Notes under the pieces: model-generated
The model's input: only the letters and a program-made list of their open reading frames with translations
Databases searched by the model: none
Told to the model about the DNA's origin: nothing
NCBI RefSeq assembly: GCF_024158745.1
Contig: NZ_JAMZAW010000028.1
Coordinates: 1-64,000, forward strand
Direction of reading: 5' to 3'
DNA: 64,000 bases
Origin: Paenibacillus tyrphae
GTDB taxonomy: Bacteria; Bacillota; Bacilli; Paenibacillales; NBRC-103111
Part shown: positions 1-8,124 of the stretch, piece after piece
Numbering within the stretch: position 1 is the stretch's first letter
Layout: every line of letters starts with the position of its first letter
Position numbers and translations under genes: made by a program

Positions 1-3000
1 GATGCAACTGCAACGCACGTTGCGGCGATCCAGGTGACAAGACGCCCGAAGCGTTCACAGGCATCGCGGACAAGCGTTGCGCGTTAGCCTGCGACGTATG
101 CATCTGCAACGGGCGTTGCAGCGATCCGGGCGACAAGACGCCCGAGGCGTTCGTGCGCACCACTGACGGACGCTGCGTGTCAGCCCGTGACGTATGCAGC
201 TCCAACGGACGGTGCGGTGCGCGGGGTGGCAACACGCCCAAGGCGCTCGCAGTTGCAGCAGACGACCAGTCTGCGCGAACCTGCGGGAGCTTGTTTGCTA
301 TAGTCGCTGCCATACGAGGTAAAGTACCCGGCAATGTTTGTACAACTGCTGGTCCGAATACTGTCACTTGACCCCTCTTGGCACGCTGCAACGAAATGGT
401 CCTGAATTGAGCAACTAGTGCCGACGGAGCCATGCTTCCTTCTGAAGCAGAAGGATATACGACGCTGTTCTGTTTATGCAGCGTCGCATCTGGACCTGCC
501 GGATGTCTACGCATCACCCGTTCTCCCGCAGCACCGTCCTCCAAGGCATTCCGGCTTCCTGCGATTTCCCCCGCAAAATCCGTTATTTTCGGAAAGAGGG
601 CACTTAACCCGCCCTCCGAGCTTAAGCTAACCGGTTTATGAAGCATAAAGGAATGTACGGATAAAAACCGGGATTGTTCGTACCGCGTCGGAACAACCGG
701 ATGTCTCCGTACATCTGTTGAATTCCAGCTCCAGCCTTCCGATTCGCGTATCTCGTCTGGCATGCTTCGAAGCACAATATCTGCAAGACCTGAACCCGCT
801 CCATCTGTAAAGCTACGGATTACTTGATTCGTAGAGCCTGAAACCGTCCCGCCTGTAAAGCTTCGAACGGCTTCGCCCGTAAAGCCTGGGGTCGCATCGT
901 TCGCATCATGCCGAGCATTTTTCCCGCGTGTCGGCGCTGAATTCGATTGGGACGCTTGATGCCGACGAGCATAGTGCTGCTTCATCGCCCCTATGGAGTC
1001 GGCTGCATAAATCTGCGATCCAATAGACGGTGCCCTTCCTCCAGACAGCAGAGGATGGTGGCGGAATTGCAGCCCTTCGACGGCGGATGACCGTATGCCC
1101 AAGACGATCGGCGAAACGATGTTTACCCCGAATACGCTTGTCATCGGCTTGCCAGTTTTTGCAGCTATCCGCTTGGGCTGAGCGGTAACTAGGCCTGTCC
1201 CTTCGTGTCGGACAGGGACGGCCGAACTAGCCATCCTTTCTGCGCTTTCTACCTCGGCAATGCGGCCGTCATATAGCCGTTCGCTTGACATGAGCATTCG
1301 GCTGCGAAGCGGAACGAAGCCGTCCGAACCCACCGAACTATCGTATTCAACCGCAGAAATGCCGGTGGATGGTACGGTACCGGCAAGCATCGGAGTGGTA
1401 CCCCTGCCGCCCAGACTCTCACGTTTTCGCCCCCGACTGCGGCCGATAAAAGCATTCTCTCGGCGCAAGGACACGCTCGTCGGAAAATGAAACAGAAGCG
1501 AAACCGACGCTTTGTCTTCTGCCTTCCGCTGCACGAGCAAAGATGTCAGACCGTAGACTGGGTCAGCATTCGTCTTTTCCCGAAGCGCCTGTTCGAAGTC
1601 AGTTGCGGTTGACGACAAGTCGCCTGGCCAATGCCGATTCATCAGCATGCCATGAGGAACACTGCGTATTAAGGAGGCGGTTGAAAATATAACCGTCTCA
1701 TAAAGCCCCAATATGTTGTCTCGCACCGAAGAAGTAGCCGAAAGCTTGGCCGGATCAGCCATGCGTAACGGTCCAAGTTCAAACGGGCGGCCTTCCGAAG
1801 CTGCCGCAGCAGCATCCGTTTGGCGGCTTCCCATTATTATTCGCCCGTTCTCAAACCGTGCATCCGGCGGCCGACGACCGCTCAAAGAACCCGCTTCGAA
1901 AAAGCCAATACCATGCTGCAGCAAAATTCCCATGCCGAGGGAGGATATTCCCTTTGGCCTAAGCCACGACCGCTCGGCAACGGGTGCCGTTCCGCGGTTT
2001 TCCGAACCCGTGCTTCGCCCACGATTTTCCCCAAGTGTCCGATACCTCTTATCGTTGGCATCAACCAGACTTGCGGATGCTATGATCGGACGCACGATAG
2101 TACGGCCGCCCCGACCTTCGCTTACGGTTTGATATCCCTTCTTGTCGTCCGAATCAACCGGAATTGACGCTTTTTCCAAACGAACGCGTGAACGGGGACC
2201 CTGGCTCTCGCTTATGTTTTGAATTAGGACATCATCGGCCATGACCGAATAAAACTGTGTTGTCCGATGACTAGGTACAGGATTGAAAGCCTGTTGCCAC
2301 AAGGAAACCCGCTTCCATTCCAAGACCCGCCCAAAGGCTTGTCCCTGCTCTTGCTCCGGTTTGTGCCACTCGCGCTCAAACAGCGGACTCCGTCCGCCTT
2401 CTCCCGGAGAAGGTCCCTGCTGCAAGCCCCGTTTCCGCTCGTCGCGACGCTCCCTTATTTCCGCTGCCTCATCGCGTGTTCTCAGTAACGCCATCGCCTT
2501 GGATTCGGGCTTCCGTCTGGCCTGTCGCACTTGATCAGCGGGCACATGCCGCGCCCGTTCATTGTGCCTGCTGCCTGAACGTTCGGCAAAGCGATAATCC
2601 CTTCGCAGCGCCAAAGGCTCTCTCATCCCACGACCGAGTACACGCCTGATCGGGTGAACCATCGGCCCTGCCGAGACCGACCGCATGGTTCCTGCATCCG
2701 CGGAGTTTCGCGAACCGTTCGCTTCTCCGTTCATCCGAGCTTGTCGGCGCGCACCCAAAGGCGTGGGTGAAGAAGCATACGCTCGTTCCGTTTCCCCGAC
2801 ATCTGAATGTAACGCCTTGCTTTCTTGCCGATGATCCGCCCGCGTCGTGCCAGTTGCCGAATTCACCTCAGCAATCCGCGATGCCGTTCCCCCGCCTGTC
2901 GGCGACAAAGAGCTTGTCTTGCGTTCCGAAGCGTCATGCCGCCGGGCCAGCTTTTCCAGCAGATGAAGCGTCTTCCGGTACGTCCGAAGCATGTCCCGTT

Positions 3001-3229
3001 CTTCTTGCTTGAGCAATTGCAGTTGCAATTTCAAATGAAGCGTGAATTGAACCAAGGAGACATGCTGAACAGGGGAATCCCCTTCTCCGGGCTCAAGCAG
3101 GGTTAGCGCTTGCGGTCCCAGGTAGTTCCTGGTTGCAAAACCGTATTTGCGCGTGATTTGTTCGGCGAACCGGAGATGCCCCGGCATGCTGGGCGCCGGC
3201 CCCGCTTGGATGCGCTTCGTCGTTCTCAT
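1..3229 (-). CDS. eCIS-linked very large Arg/Ser-rich protein, 3' end outside window
   Basis: One uninterrupted frame runs from an ATG at 3229 (upstream AAGGGG) off the left edge, giving at least 1,076 codons with no stop. It is easy to miss because its stop lies outside the window. It begins MRTTKRIQAGPAPSMPGHLR. Residues about 60-100 look helical and Gln/Leu/Lys-rich. The rest is low-complexity, rich in Arg, Ser, Gly and Ala, with no Cys-rich or catalytic motif I recognise, so it is probably largely disordered. Near the left edge it turns into exact-length 32-residue repeats. It directly follows the second tube gene, so it belongs to the injection-system operon. It could be a structural adaptor, a cargo or a surface protein; I do not recognise the family. 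Confidence 0.8.
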   Translation of the reverse strand, partial: MRTTKRIQAGPAPSMPGHLRFAEQITRKYGFATRNYLGPQALTLLEPGEGDSPVQHVSLVQFTLHLKLQLQLLKQEERDMLRTYRKTLHLLEKLARRHDASERKTSSLSPTGGGTASRIAEVNSATGTTRADHRQESKALHSDVGETERAYASSPTPLGARRQARMNGEANGSRNSADAGTMRSVSAGPMVHPIRRVLGRGMREPLALRRDYRFAERSGSRHNERARHVPADQVRQARRKPESKAMALLRTRDEAAEIRERRDERKRGLQQGPSPGEGGRSPLFEREWHKPEQEQGQAFGRVLEWKRVSLWQQAFNPVPSHRTTQFYSVMADDVLIQNISESQGPRSRVRLEKASIPVDSDDKKGYQTVSEGRGGRTIVRPIIASASLVDANDKRYRTLGENRGRSTGSENRGTAPVAERSWLRPKGISSLGMGILLQHGIGFFEAGSLSGRRPPDARFENGRIIMGSRQTDAAAAASEGRPFELGPLRMADPAKLSATSSVRDNILGLYETVIFSTASLIRSVPHGMLMNRHWPGDLSSTATDFEQALREKTNADPVYGLTSLLVQRKAEDKASVSLLFHFPTSVSLRRENAFIGRSRGRKRESLGGRGTTPMLAGTVPSTGISAVEYDSSVGSDGFVPLRSRMLMSSERLYDGRIAEVESAERMASSAVPVRHEGTGLVTAQPKRIAAKTGKPMTSVFGVNIVSPIVLGIRSSAVEGLQFRHHPLLSGGRAPSIGSQIYAADSIGAMKQHYARRHQASQSNSAPTRGKNARHDANDATPGFTGEAVRSFTGGTVSGSTNQVIRSFTDGAGSGLADIVLRSMPDEIRESEGWSWNSTDVRRHPVVPTRYEQSRFLSVHSFMLHKPVSLSSEGGLSALFPKITDFAGEIAGSRNALEDGAAGERVMRRHPAGPDATLHKQNSVVYPSASEGSMAPSALVAQFRTISLQRAKRGQVTVFGPAVVQTLPGTLPRMAATIANKLPQVRADWSSAATASALGVLPPRAPHRPLELHTSRADTQRPSVVRTNASGVLSPGSLQRPLQMHTSQANAQRLSAMPVNASGVLSPGSPQRALQLH
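2..289. repeat. 96-bp tandem repeat, three copies, inside the large eCIS-linked gene
   Basis: Copies begin at 2, 98 and 194, each around an ATGCANCTNCAACG core. The period is 96 bp exactly, so the frame is kept and the repeat encodes 32-residue units containing NASGVLSPGS on the minus strand. The array reaches the left window edge and may continue beyond it. Confidence 0.85.
757..890. repeat. imperfect 24/48-bp coding repeat
   Basis: The plus-strand core CTGTAAAGCT occurs at 805-814 and 853-862, 48 bp apart, with a diverged copy 24 bp further at 877. On the minus strand it encodes repeated (V/I)RSFT(G/D)G units of 8 or 16 residues in the large protein. Confidence 0.6.
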
Positions 3230-3278
3230 CGTCCGTGCCCCTTGCCTTAAATGTTGCCCTTCATCCGCATGCCTTCCG

Positions 3279-3722
3279 CTAGCGGGCGTAAATGGCCTTT
3301 AATCCGTTGTGCACCAACTCGATCGTCTCGACCGCGACCTCGCTGCTCGAAGCGCTCAACTCGGGTCCGGTCCATTTGACCGGGTAACAGCCGAAAAAAT
3401 TCCAACGGATCATTTCCTGCCACGAGGCGTCGTACATAATAATCGAGCCGCTTTTGCGCTTCACCTTGCCTCCTGCAGCGCTGAAATACCAGTCCCACAG
3501 ATCGCTCGATTTCGTAATTCCCCGTTTCAATACGATCGGAGGCGATTTCGTCCCTTTCGGCAGGCGATGCGTATACCCGTTCACCCCACCCTCGGCGACT
3601 TCCTCGTACTCCAGCTCCGACTGCAGTCCGCTAACCTCGGAGAAGCCGGCGACCAGCATGCCGTCAAGCTCCACCATAAAACGAAACGCTTGCCCGAATA
3701 TTTCCGAATCGGCTGCGCTCAT
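3279..3722 (-). CDS. eCIS inner tube protein (second paralogue)
   Basis: A 147-residue protein of the phage tail-tube (gp19-like/Afp1-Afp5) family. Family features are an N-terminal FRFMVELDGMLVAGFSEVSGL block, then LKRGITKSSDLWDWYF, and an ending in VETIELVHNGLKAI. These proteins form the hexameric inner tube of contractile injection systems. The ATG at 3722 is preferred over the GTG at 3731 because AGAGGTG sits five bases upstream. The gene nearly touches the DUF6760 gene and is followed by the very large gene. A second tube paralogue is normal in eCIS loci, where one usually acts near the baseplate. Confidence 0.9.
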   Translation of the reverse strand: MSAADSEIFGQAFRFMVELDGMLVAGFSEVSGLQSELEYEEVAEGGVNGYTHRLPKGTKSPPIVLKRGITKSSDLWDWYFSAAGGKVKRKSGSIIMYDASWQEMIRWNFFGCYPVKWTGPELSASSSEVAVETIELVHNGLKAIYAR

Positions 3723-3727
3723 GGGCG

Positions 3728-3916
3728 TCACCTCTTTTTAAAGACGTCGAAGGGGTTGTCCGGCTCATCGTTCAGGCTGCGGTTGATGCGCGAAATTTCC
3801 GAGCACCACCGCCGCCGTTCGCGATGCTCCATGTTCATGATATCGTCATGAGGCCAATGAAAATAATAAGCCAAGAACGCGGCTTCCTCATAAATCTTAT
3901 CCGCCGGATAAACCGT
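3728..3916 (-). CDS. DUF6760-like micro-protein with apparent ACG start
   Basis: A 62-residue frame reading VYPADKIYEEAAFLAYYFHW, then a Glu/Arg-rich helix and SLNDEPDNPFDVFKKR, which matches the small DUF6760 proteins usually found between tube genes of Gram-positive eCIS. No ATG, GTG or TTG lies upstream in frame before a TGA. The only well placed codon is ACG at 3916, which overlaps the upstream stop as TAACG, where TAATG would be expected, with GGAGGGG five bases before it. The gene is therefore either initiated at ACG or has a damaged start. Probable role: small accessory in tube assembly. Confidence 0.65.
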   Translation of the reverse strand, partial: TVYPADKIYEEAAFLAYYFHWPHDDIMNMEHRERRRWCSEISRINRSLNDEPDNPFDVFKKR

Positions 3917-4293
3917 TAGTTCCCCTCCGTCTCGGCTAAAAAAGAGATGTCCACCTCAAATTCGTGGTCGCATTTCGGACAGACGGTGCGCACGCTGAGC
4001 TTTTCCACTTCGTTGATTTGCCGGTAAAAGTTTTGCAGAAAAGCAAGGTCCGACGTAAACAGCCGTTCGATCACCTTCGTATCGATCGCCCTCAAATCTC
4101 CCAGCTTGGTAATGACTCTGGCCAGCAAAATGATGCTCAAATAACTCGGGTTTTGCTGTACGCGCTGATCCCGCATCGGCAAAATTTCATCGGCTGCGGT
4201 AGCCAGACGCATCACGCCCCGTTTGTGCAAACTGCCGTTTTCATCGACATAACCGCGCGGTAGCTCGAATTCGTATTCCGTTCTGAACTCCAT
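3916..4293 (-). CDS. eCIS tail-assembly protein with C-terminal zinc-ribbon-like motif
   Basis: A 125-residue protein starting MEFRTEYEFELPRGYVDENG behind AAAGGAGGACATC. The central part (IILLARVITKLGDL, VIERLFTSDLAFLQNFYRQI) is typical of phage tail-assembly chaperone-like proteins found next to tube genes. The C terminus has CPKCDHEFEVDISF, a single CxxC knuckle. An upstream ATG at 4332 is possible but has no ribosome site. It lies between the first tube gene and the DUF6760 gene. It probably helps tube or baseplate assembly; the exact family function is not established. Confidence 0.75.
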   Translation of the reverse strand: MEFRTEYEFELPRGYVDENGSLHKRGVMRLATAADEILPMRDQRVQQNPSYLSIILLARVITKLGDLRAIDTKVIERLFTSDLAFLQNFYRQINEVEKLSVRTVCPKCDHEFEVDISFLAETEGN

Positions 4294-4376
4294 GATGTCC
4301 TCCTTTGTGAGAAGCCTGCCGGAAGAAAACAAAAGCTAGCCCGACCGCCTTCGTTTCCTTCCGGCGCTTTCGGTCG

Positions 4377-4811
4377 TTACTTCGTCCGCGTCATGCCTTC
4401 GTGCGCCAGCTCCAAATTTTCAATGGCGACGTCGGAAGCCGTGGCGTTGAAATCCGGCGCCGTGTATTTGCAAGGCCATGCTTCGATGATCTGCCAGGTC
4501 GCCACGTCCTGTCCTTCTTCATCGAGCGCGATGATGGTTACGGTTTTTCGGGTCACCTTGCCCTGTACGCAACTGGAAATCCATTCGTACAAATCCAAGG
4601 AGTCAGTAACTCCCCACTTCAGCGTAATATTGCCGTATTTGGCCAATCCCGGGAGCTTGCGGGGCGTAATGACCTCATTTCCATTGCGATATTCCACGAC
4701 ATCGAGCGAAGCGTCGAAGCCGGAAACCTCGCTGAAGCCCGCTTGTTGAATCCCTTCAACCTCTACTCTGTACCGAAACTTGCGATACGGATCGGTGCGT
4801 TCTACTGCCAT
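4377..4811 (-). CDS. eCIS inner tube protein (first paralogue)
   Basis: A 144-residue gp19-like tail-tube protein. It opens with DPYRKFRYRVEVEGIQQAGF and SEVSGFDASLDVVEYRNGN, continues with KWGVTDSLDLYEWISS, and ends VAIENLELAHEGMTRTK, the same architecture as the paralogue at 3279-3722. It lies 34 bases downstream of the sheath gene, the conserved sheath-tube order of contractile systems. It should polymerise inside the sheath to form the conduit for effectors. Confidence 0.92.
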   Translation of the reverse strand: MAVERTDPYRKFRYRVEVEGIQQAGFSEVSGFDASLDVVEYRNGNEVITPRKLPGLAKYGNITLKWGVTDSLDLYEWISSCVQGKVTRKTVTIIALDEEGQDVATWQIIEAWPCKYTAPDFNATASDVAIENLELAHEGMTRTK

Positions 4812-4845
4812 GCTGAGCCATACCCCTTTCTACTGTAGCCATCCA

Positions 4846-6576
4846 TTATTCCGAACCGGTTTTTTGCGTAATCCGGAAAATGACGAATTCCGCCGGCTTG
4901 ACCGGAGCGATGCCGATTACGCAAATCAGGCGGCCGTTATCGATGTCGTCCTGCGTCATCGTGTTGCGGCCTATTTGAATATAGAATGCTTCGCCCGGGC
5001 TTGTCCCCGCGAGCGCCCCGTCTTTCCAGACACGGGTCAGGAATGCATCGATCGTACGCTGAACGCGGGCCCACAGCTTCTCATCGTTCGGCTCGAAGAC
5101 GACCCAGTTCGTGCCGTTCTTGATCGAGCCTTCCACGAAAATGAACAAACGGCGGACGTTCACGTACTTCCACAGCCCGTTCGAGGAAAGCGTTCTCGCC
5201 CCCCATACGCGAATCCCTTGGCCTGTAAAGGCGCGGATCAGGTTGACGCCGCGCGGGTTCAAAATATCTTGCTCGCCTTTGTTGTACTGGCAATCGAGCC
5301 CGACGCAGCCGCGCACGACTTCGTTCGCAGGCGCTTTATGAACGCCCCGCGTATTGTCGCTGCGGGCATAAATGCCGGCTACGGAGCCAGACGGCGGTAT
5401 GTAAATATTACGCTTGTCCAGCGGATCGAACACCTGCAGCCAAGGATGGTACATAGCGGCATACTGCGTATCAAAAATATCGCGGTGCGTCATCACGTCG
5501 GCAATTTTCGTTTTATCCTGCGGAATGTCCAGAATCGCGAAGCGGCTGCCCAAATTTTCGCAGTGCGCGACGAGCGCGAGCTGCACGTTCGGGTCGGTTA
5601 CGCCGGGCACGGCCATCAGACTGACTTCGTCGTTGTCGATAAAAGCCTGGATGCCCGTTCGTTTGCCAGGACCAAGGTCCTGACCCATAAAATCTCCCGC
5701 CGACAAGGCGTCCGCGGAACCGTCGCTGCCGCCCGACAGCTCGATCACGAACTTGCCGGCCTCTTCCGGTTGCCCGGAAATGACCTCGAACGGATGAACC
5801 GCGCCGTGGTCCGCTCCGTCGCAGGAGACACCGATAATATTGGACTTGCCGATCGCTTTCTCCACATGATTCGGGGCCGTAACGTTAAGGGAAACGCGCT
5901 CGTACGTTTCCGCCTCGTCCCCGTAAAACGCATGCAGCGTAAACTCGCACGTCGTGAGCACCTTCGCCGGAAGCAGGTTCGCATCGACGACCTCTTCGCC
6001 GCCTTCCAATGGGCTTTCTAATTCGATGATGTTGTCCTGCGACGAAACGACGCGGTTATACTGCTTGCTCTCGCCGTTATTGAACGCTACGATGTCGCCC
6101 GCTCTAAAACCGGCGTTGCTTTTCACACGGTACTTCTTGGATTTGGCGGCGTCGCCCAAAATTTCATAAATTTGCGTCTTGGCTTTGCTTGCCGGCTCCA
6201 ATACGACTCGGACCCGGTTCCCCCATTCGCCCGGATTTTTGGCGAAGAGCCGGAGCGCGGAGCTTCCGTCGTTCGTCGCGGATTTCGCATCGGACGGAGC
6301 CACCCTCATCACGTAGCAGCGCGAGCCGCCGTTCACGAAGAAGTGCTCGACCGCATAGGCCAAATACCGGTAAGAGCCAAAAACATTCTCAGCGAGGTAT
6401 CCCCCGAATTGCCGTGTAAAATCATTCATGCTGGTAATGAATTGCGGCAGCCCTTCCACCGGCCCTCTGGCAGCGAGACCGATAAAGCCCGCCGTGCTGG
6501 TGCTGACCCCGCCCAGCGGCACACCGCCGCTGTCGAACTCTTCCACGTATACTCCCGGCGATAAATATTCAGCCAT
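4846..6576 (-). CDS. eCIS contractile sheath protein
   Basis: A 576-residue phage-sheath-family protein. The start MAEYLSPGVYVEEFDSGG is diagnostic (sheath proteins open with a PGVYVEE segment). The C-terminal part contains GVNLIRAFTGQGIRVWGART, RRLFIFVEGSIKNGTNWVVF and the closing IGIAPVKPAEFVIFRI strand that interlocks neighbouring subunits. Residues about 150-300 form an insertion domain typical of longer eCIS sheaths. The sheath surrounds the tube and drives injection by contraction. The plus strand opposite carries a 413-codon frame, which is a shadow. Confidence 0.95.
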   Translation of the reverse strand: MAEYLSPGVYVEEFDSGGVPLGGVSTSTAGFIGLAARGPVEGLPQFITSMNDFTRQFGGYLAENVFGSYRYLAYAVEHFFVNGGSRCYVMRVAPSDAKSATNDGSSALRLFAKNPGEWGNRVRVVLEPASKAKTQIYEILGDAAKSKKYRVKSNAGFRAGDIVAFNNGESKQYNRVVSSQDNIIELESPLEGGEEVVDANLLPAKVLTTCEFTLHAFYGDEAETYERVSLNVTAPNHVEKAIGKSNIIGVSCDGADHGAVHPFEVISGQPEEAGKFVIELSGGSDGSADALSAGDFMGQDLGPGKRTGIQAFIDNDEVSLMAVPGVTDPNVQLALVAHCENLGSRFAILDIPQDKTKIADVMTHRDIFDTQYAAMYHPWLQVFDPLDKRNIYIPPSGSVAGIYARSDNTRGVHKAPANEVVRGCVGLDCQYNKGEQDILNPRGVNLIRAFTGQGIRVWGARTLSSNGLWKYVNVRRLFIFVEGSIKNGTNWVVFEPNDEKLWARVQRTIDAFLTRVWKDGALAGTSPGEAFYIQIGRNTMTQDDIDNGRLICVIGIAPVKPAEFVIFRITQKTGSE

Positions 6577-6708
6577 TTGTTCCTGATCCGGATATCGTCA
6601 TGGTCCGAATCAGTTCCTCCCTCCCAATCGTCATCGCTATTCCTCATGCTATCGATTTCTCGGATGTATGCAGGCTTATGTATCGATACCTTACTTCCCT
6701 CCGCTTCC

Positions 6709-7521
6709 TTATTCGTCGGTAGATGGGAGCAGCCCGAGCTGTACCGGTTGTCCCTCTTCCACTTGCACCTCCTGATCCAGAATAAGCGATTCGTTGTCGG
6801 ACAAGAACAAATGAACCGCACAGACAAAACGTTTCACGCCCTGCGGCGGAAAAGCGGCCGCCCATTCCCCACGTCCGTCGGCAGCGCCTTCCGCCACGTC
6901 CGTCACTACGGTTCCTTTGCGATGCGCAAACCGGAACGGCGTCTGCAGCTTCGCTCTGCGGTTCGCTTCACACAGAGCGGCAATGCGGATAAACTCTCTT
7001 TTGGCCGGATCAGGATCCAGCACATAGTAGCATCGGCCGCTGACCAGCCGGTGCACGGCACCGAACGCAAGCTCCGCTTCGCCTTGGTCCGCCTCTTGGT
7101 ACAACTTGGCGCAGGCCAGATTCCCGTCCGTCACGGCCGCCCGTATTATCGCGGAATCGGGAGCGGAATCCGGTGCGCCCTTCGCTCTGACGCGAATCAG
7201 TGTCGTTCCCGATGCAAAAGGATAGGAGGACGTCGGCAGCATCGGAATCAGTTCCACAGGCTCCAGCGGGGACAAAACGGCCGTATCGACAACGGCCCTG
7301 CTGTCCGCATAATGCGGCGGCGCGCTGAGGGCGATGCTATAAATTCCCGGGGGCAAGCCGAGCAGCAGGAACGTTCCGTCCGGCTTGCGGACCGGTCTGC
7401 ATGGAACGCCCTCCACAACCAACCGCGGTACGGCAGCCGGCGCAAGACCGGTTACGATATCTAACGGCTTGACGACCAGAGCCAGCTTGACTTTCACCTC
7501 GCTGCGCAAGCGCTCCATCAT
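6709..7521 (-). CDS. eCIS-linked protein with carboxypeptidase-regulatory-like domain
   Basis: A 270-residue protein. The first 100 residues (VVKPLDIVTGLAPAAVPRL, KPDGTFLLLGLPPGIYSIAL) resemble a beta-sandwich carboxypeptidase-regulatory-like module, as often encoded beside DUF4255 proteins in eCIS loci. The second half is rich in beta-forming segments (VHRLVSGRCYYVLDPDPAKR). Its ATG at 7521 overlaps the stop of the Pvc16-like gene as TGATG, so translation is coupled. It is likely a structural or cap-associated component. The function is not established. Confidence 0.7.
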   Translation of the reverse strand: MMERLRSEVKVKLALVVKPLDIVTGLAPAAVPRLVVEGVPCRPVRKPDGTFLLLGLPPGIYSIALSAPPHYADSRAVVDTAVLSPLEPVELIPMLPTSSYPFASGTTLIRVRAKGAPDSAPDSAIIRAAVTDGNLACAKLYQEADQGEAELAFGAVHRLVSGRCYYVLDPDPAKREFIRIAALCEANRRAKLQTPFRFAHRKGTVVTDVAEGAADGRGEWAAAFPPQGVKRFVCAVHLFLSDNESLILDQEVQVEEGQPVQLGLLPSTDE

Positions 7522-8096
7522 CAATTTCCTTCCCGCTCTTCCAGTTTAAACTGCGCTTCCGCAACCCGTGTGGTTTGCTTCGTACGGGTAGAGTCCAGAT
7601 AAACGGGGCCGACCATGTAGCTGAGCGATAATTTGTAAGGTGTGTTGGAAAAAAGGCTAACCGCATTTTCCAGCGTAATCGGCTGCGGCGTAATCCGGAT
7701 CGTTTCATTGCTGTCGGCCAGCGCTCCTTGCAGGCTGGAGCCCCGCAGGACGGCATGGTCGTGAAACACCTGCATCACTTTCCCCATAATGCGGTGCTCG
7801 TCAAAGGAACGGGTCGCGATCTCCGATGCCGAGTGGCAGGTGACGAGATAAACCAAATTCAACGCCATCGGCGGATACTGCAGCGTGTCCGTTCCCCTTC
7901 CGATCATATTCGTCCGCCGGTTCTCGGTATTTTCCTGAATGCTGTACAAAAACAGCGTGAGCTGAAAATCTCCCTTATCCGTCGGCGAGGCCAGTCCGAT
8001 CGATTCCGGCTGAGACAGGAGCTTCGGGGTCAAATGCTCTCTTAACAGCTTGACCAGCGTATTTCCCACGTCTGCGATCACCGTGTAATCAGCCAT
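7521..8096 (-). CDS. Pvc16/DUF4255-family eCIS cap protein
   Basis: A 191-residue protein starting MADYTVIADVGNTLVKLLRE behind GAGGGGAAG. DUF4255 features include FQLTLFLYSIQENTENR, LNLVYLVTCHS and the late YKLSLSYMVGPVYLDST. In Afp/PVC systems the homologous protein caps the distal end of the tube and sheath. A longer frame to 8207 exists but has no ribosome site and a low-complexity N terminus. It is 28 bases downstream of the ATPase and overlaps the next gene by one base. Confidence 0.85.
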   Translation of the reverse strand: MADYTVIADVGNTLVKLLREHLTPKLLSQPESIGLASPTDKGDFQLTLFLYSIQENTENRRTNMIGRGTDTLQYPPMALNLVYLVTCHSASEIATRSFDEHRIMGKVMQVFHDHAVLRGSSLQGALADSNETIRITPQPITLENAVSLFSNTPYKLSLSYMVGPVYLDSTRTKQTTRVAEAQFKLEEREGN

Positions 8097-8124
8097 GCGC
8101 TTCCTCCCCTTCTGCCTCTCCGTC

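Noticed and set aside
1..290. CRISPR array
   Set aside because: The repeats are contiguous with no spacers and keep an open reading frame, so they are coding tandem repeats.
4780..6021. 413-codon plus-strand frame opposite the sheath gene
   Set aside because: It lies opposite a clear sheath gene in GC-rich DNA, has no ribosome site or family resemblance, and is a codon-bias shadow.
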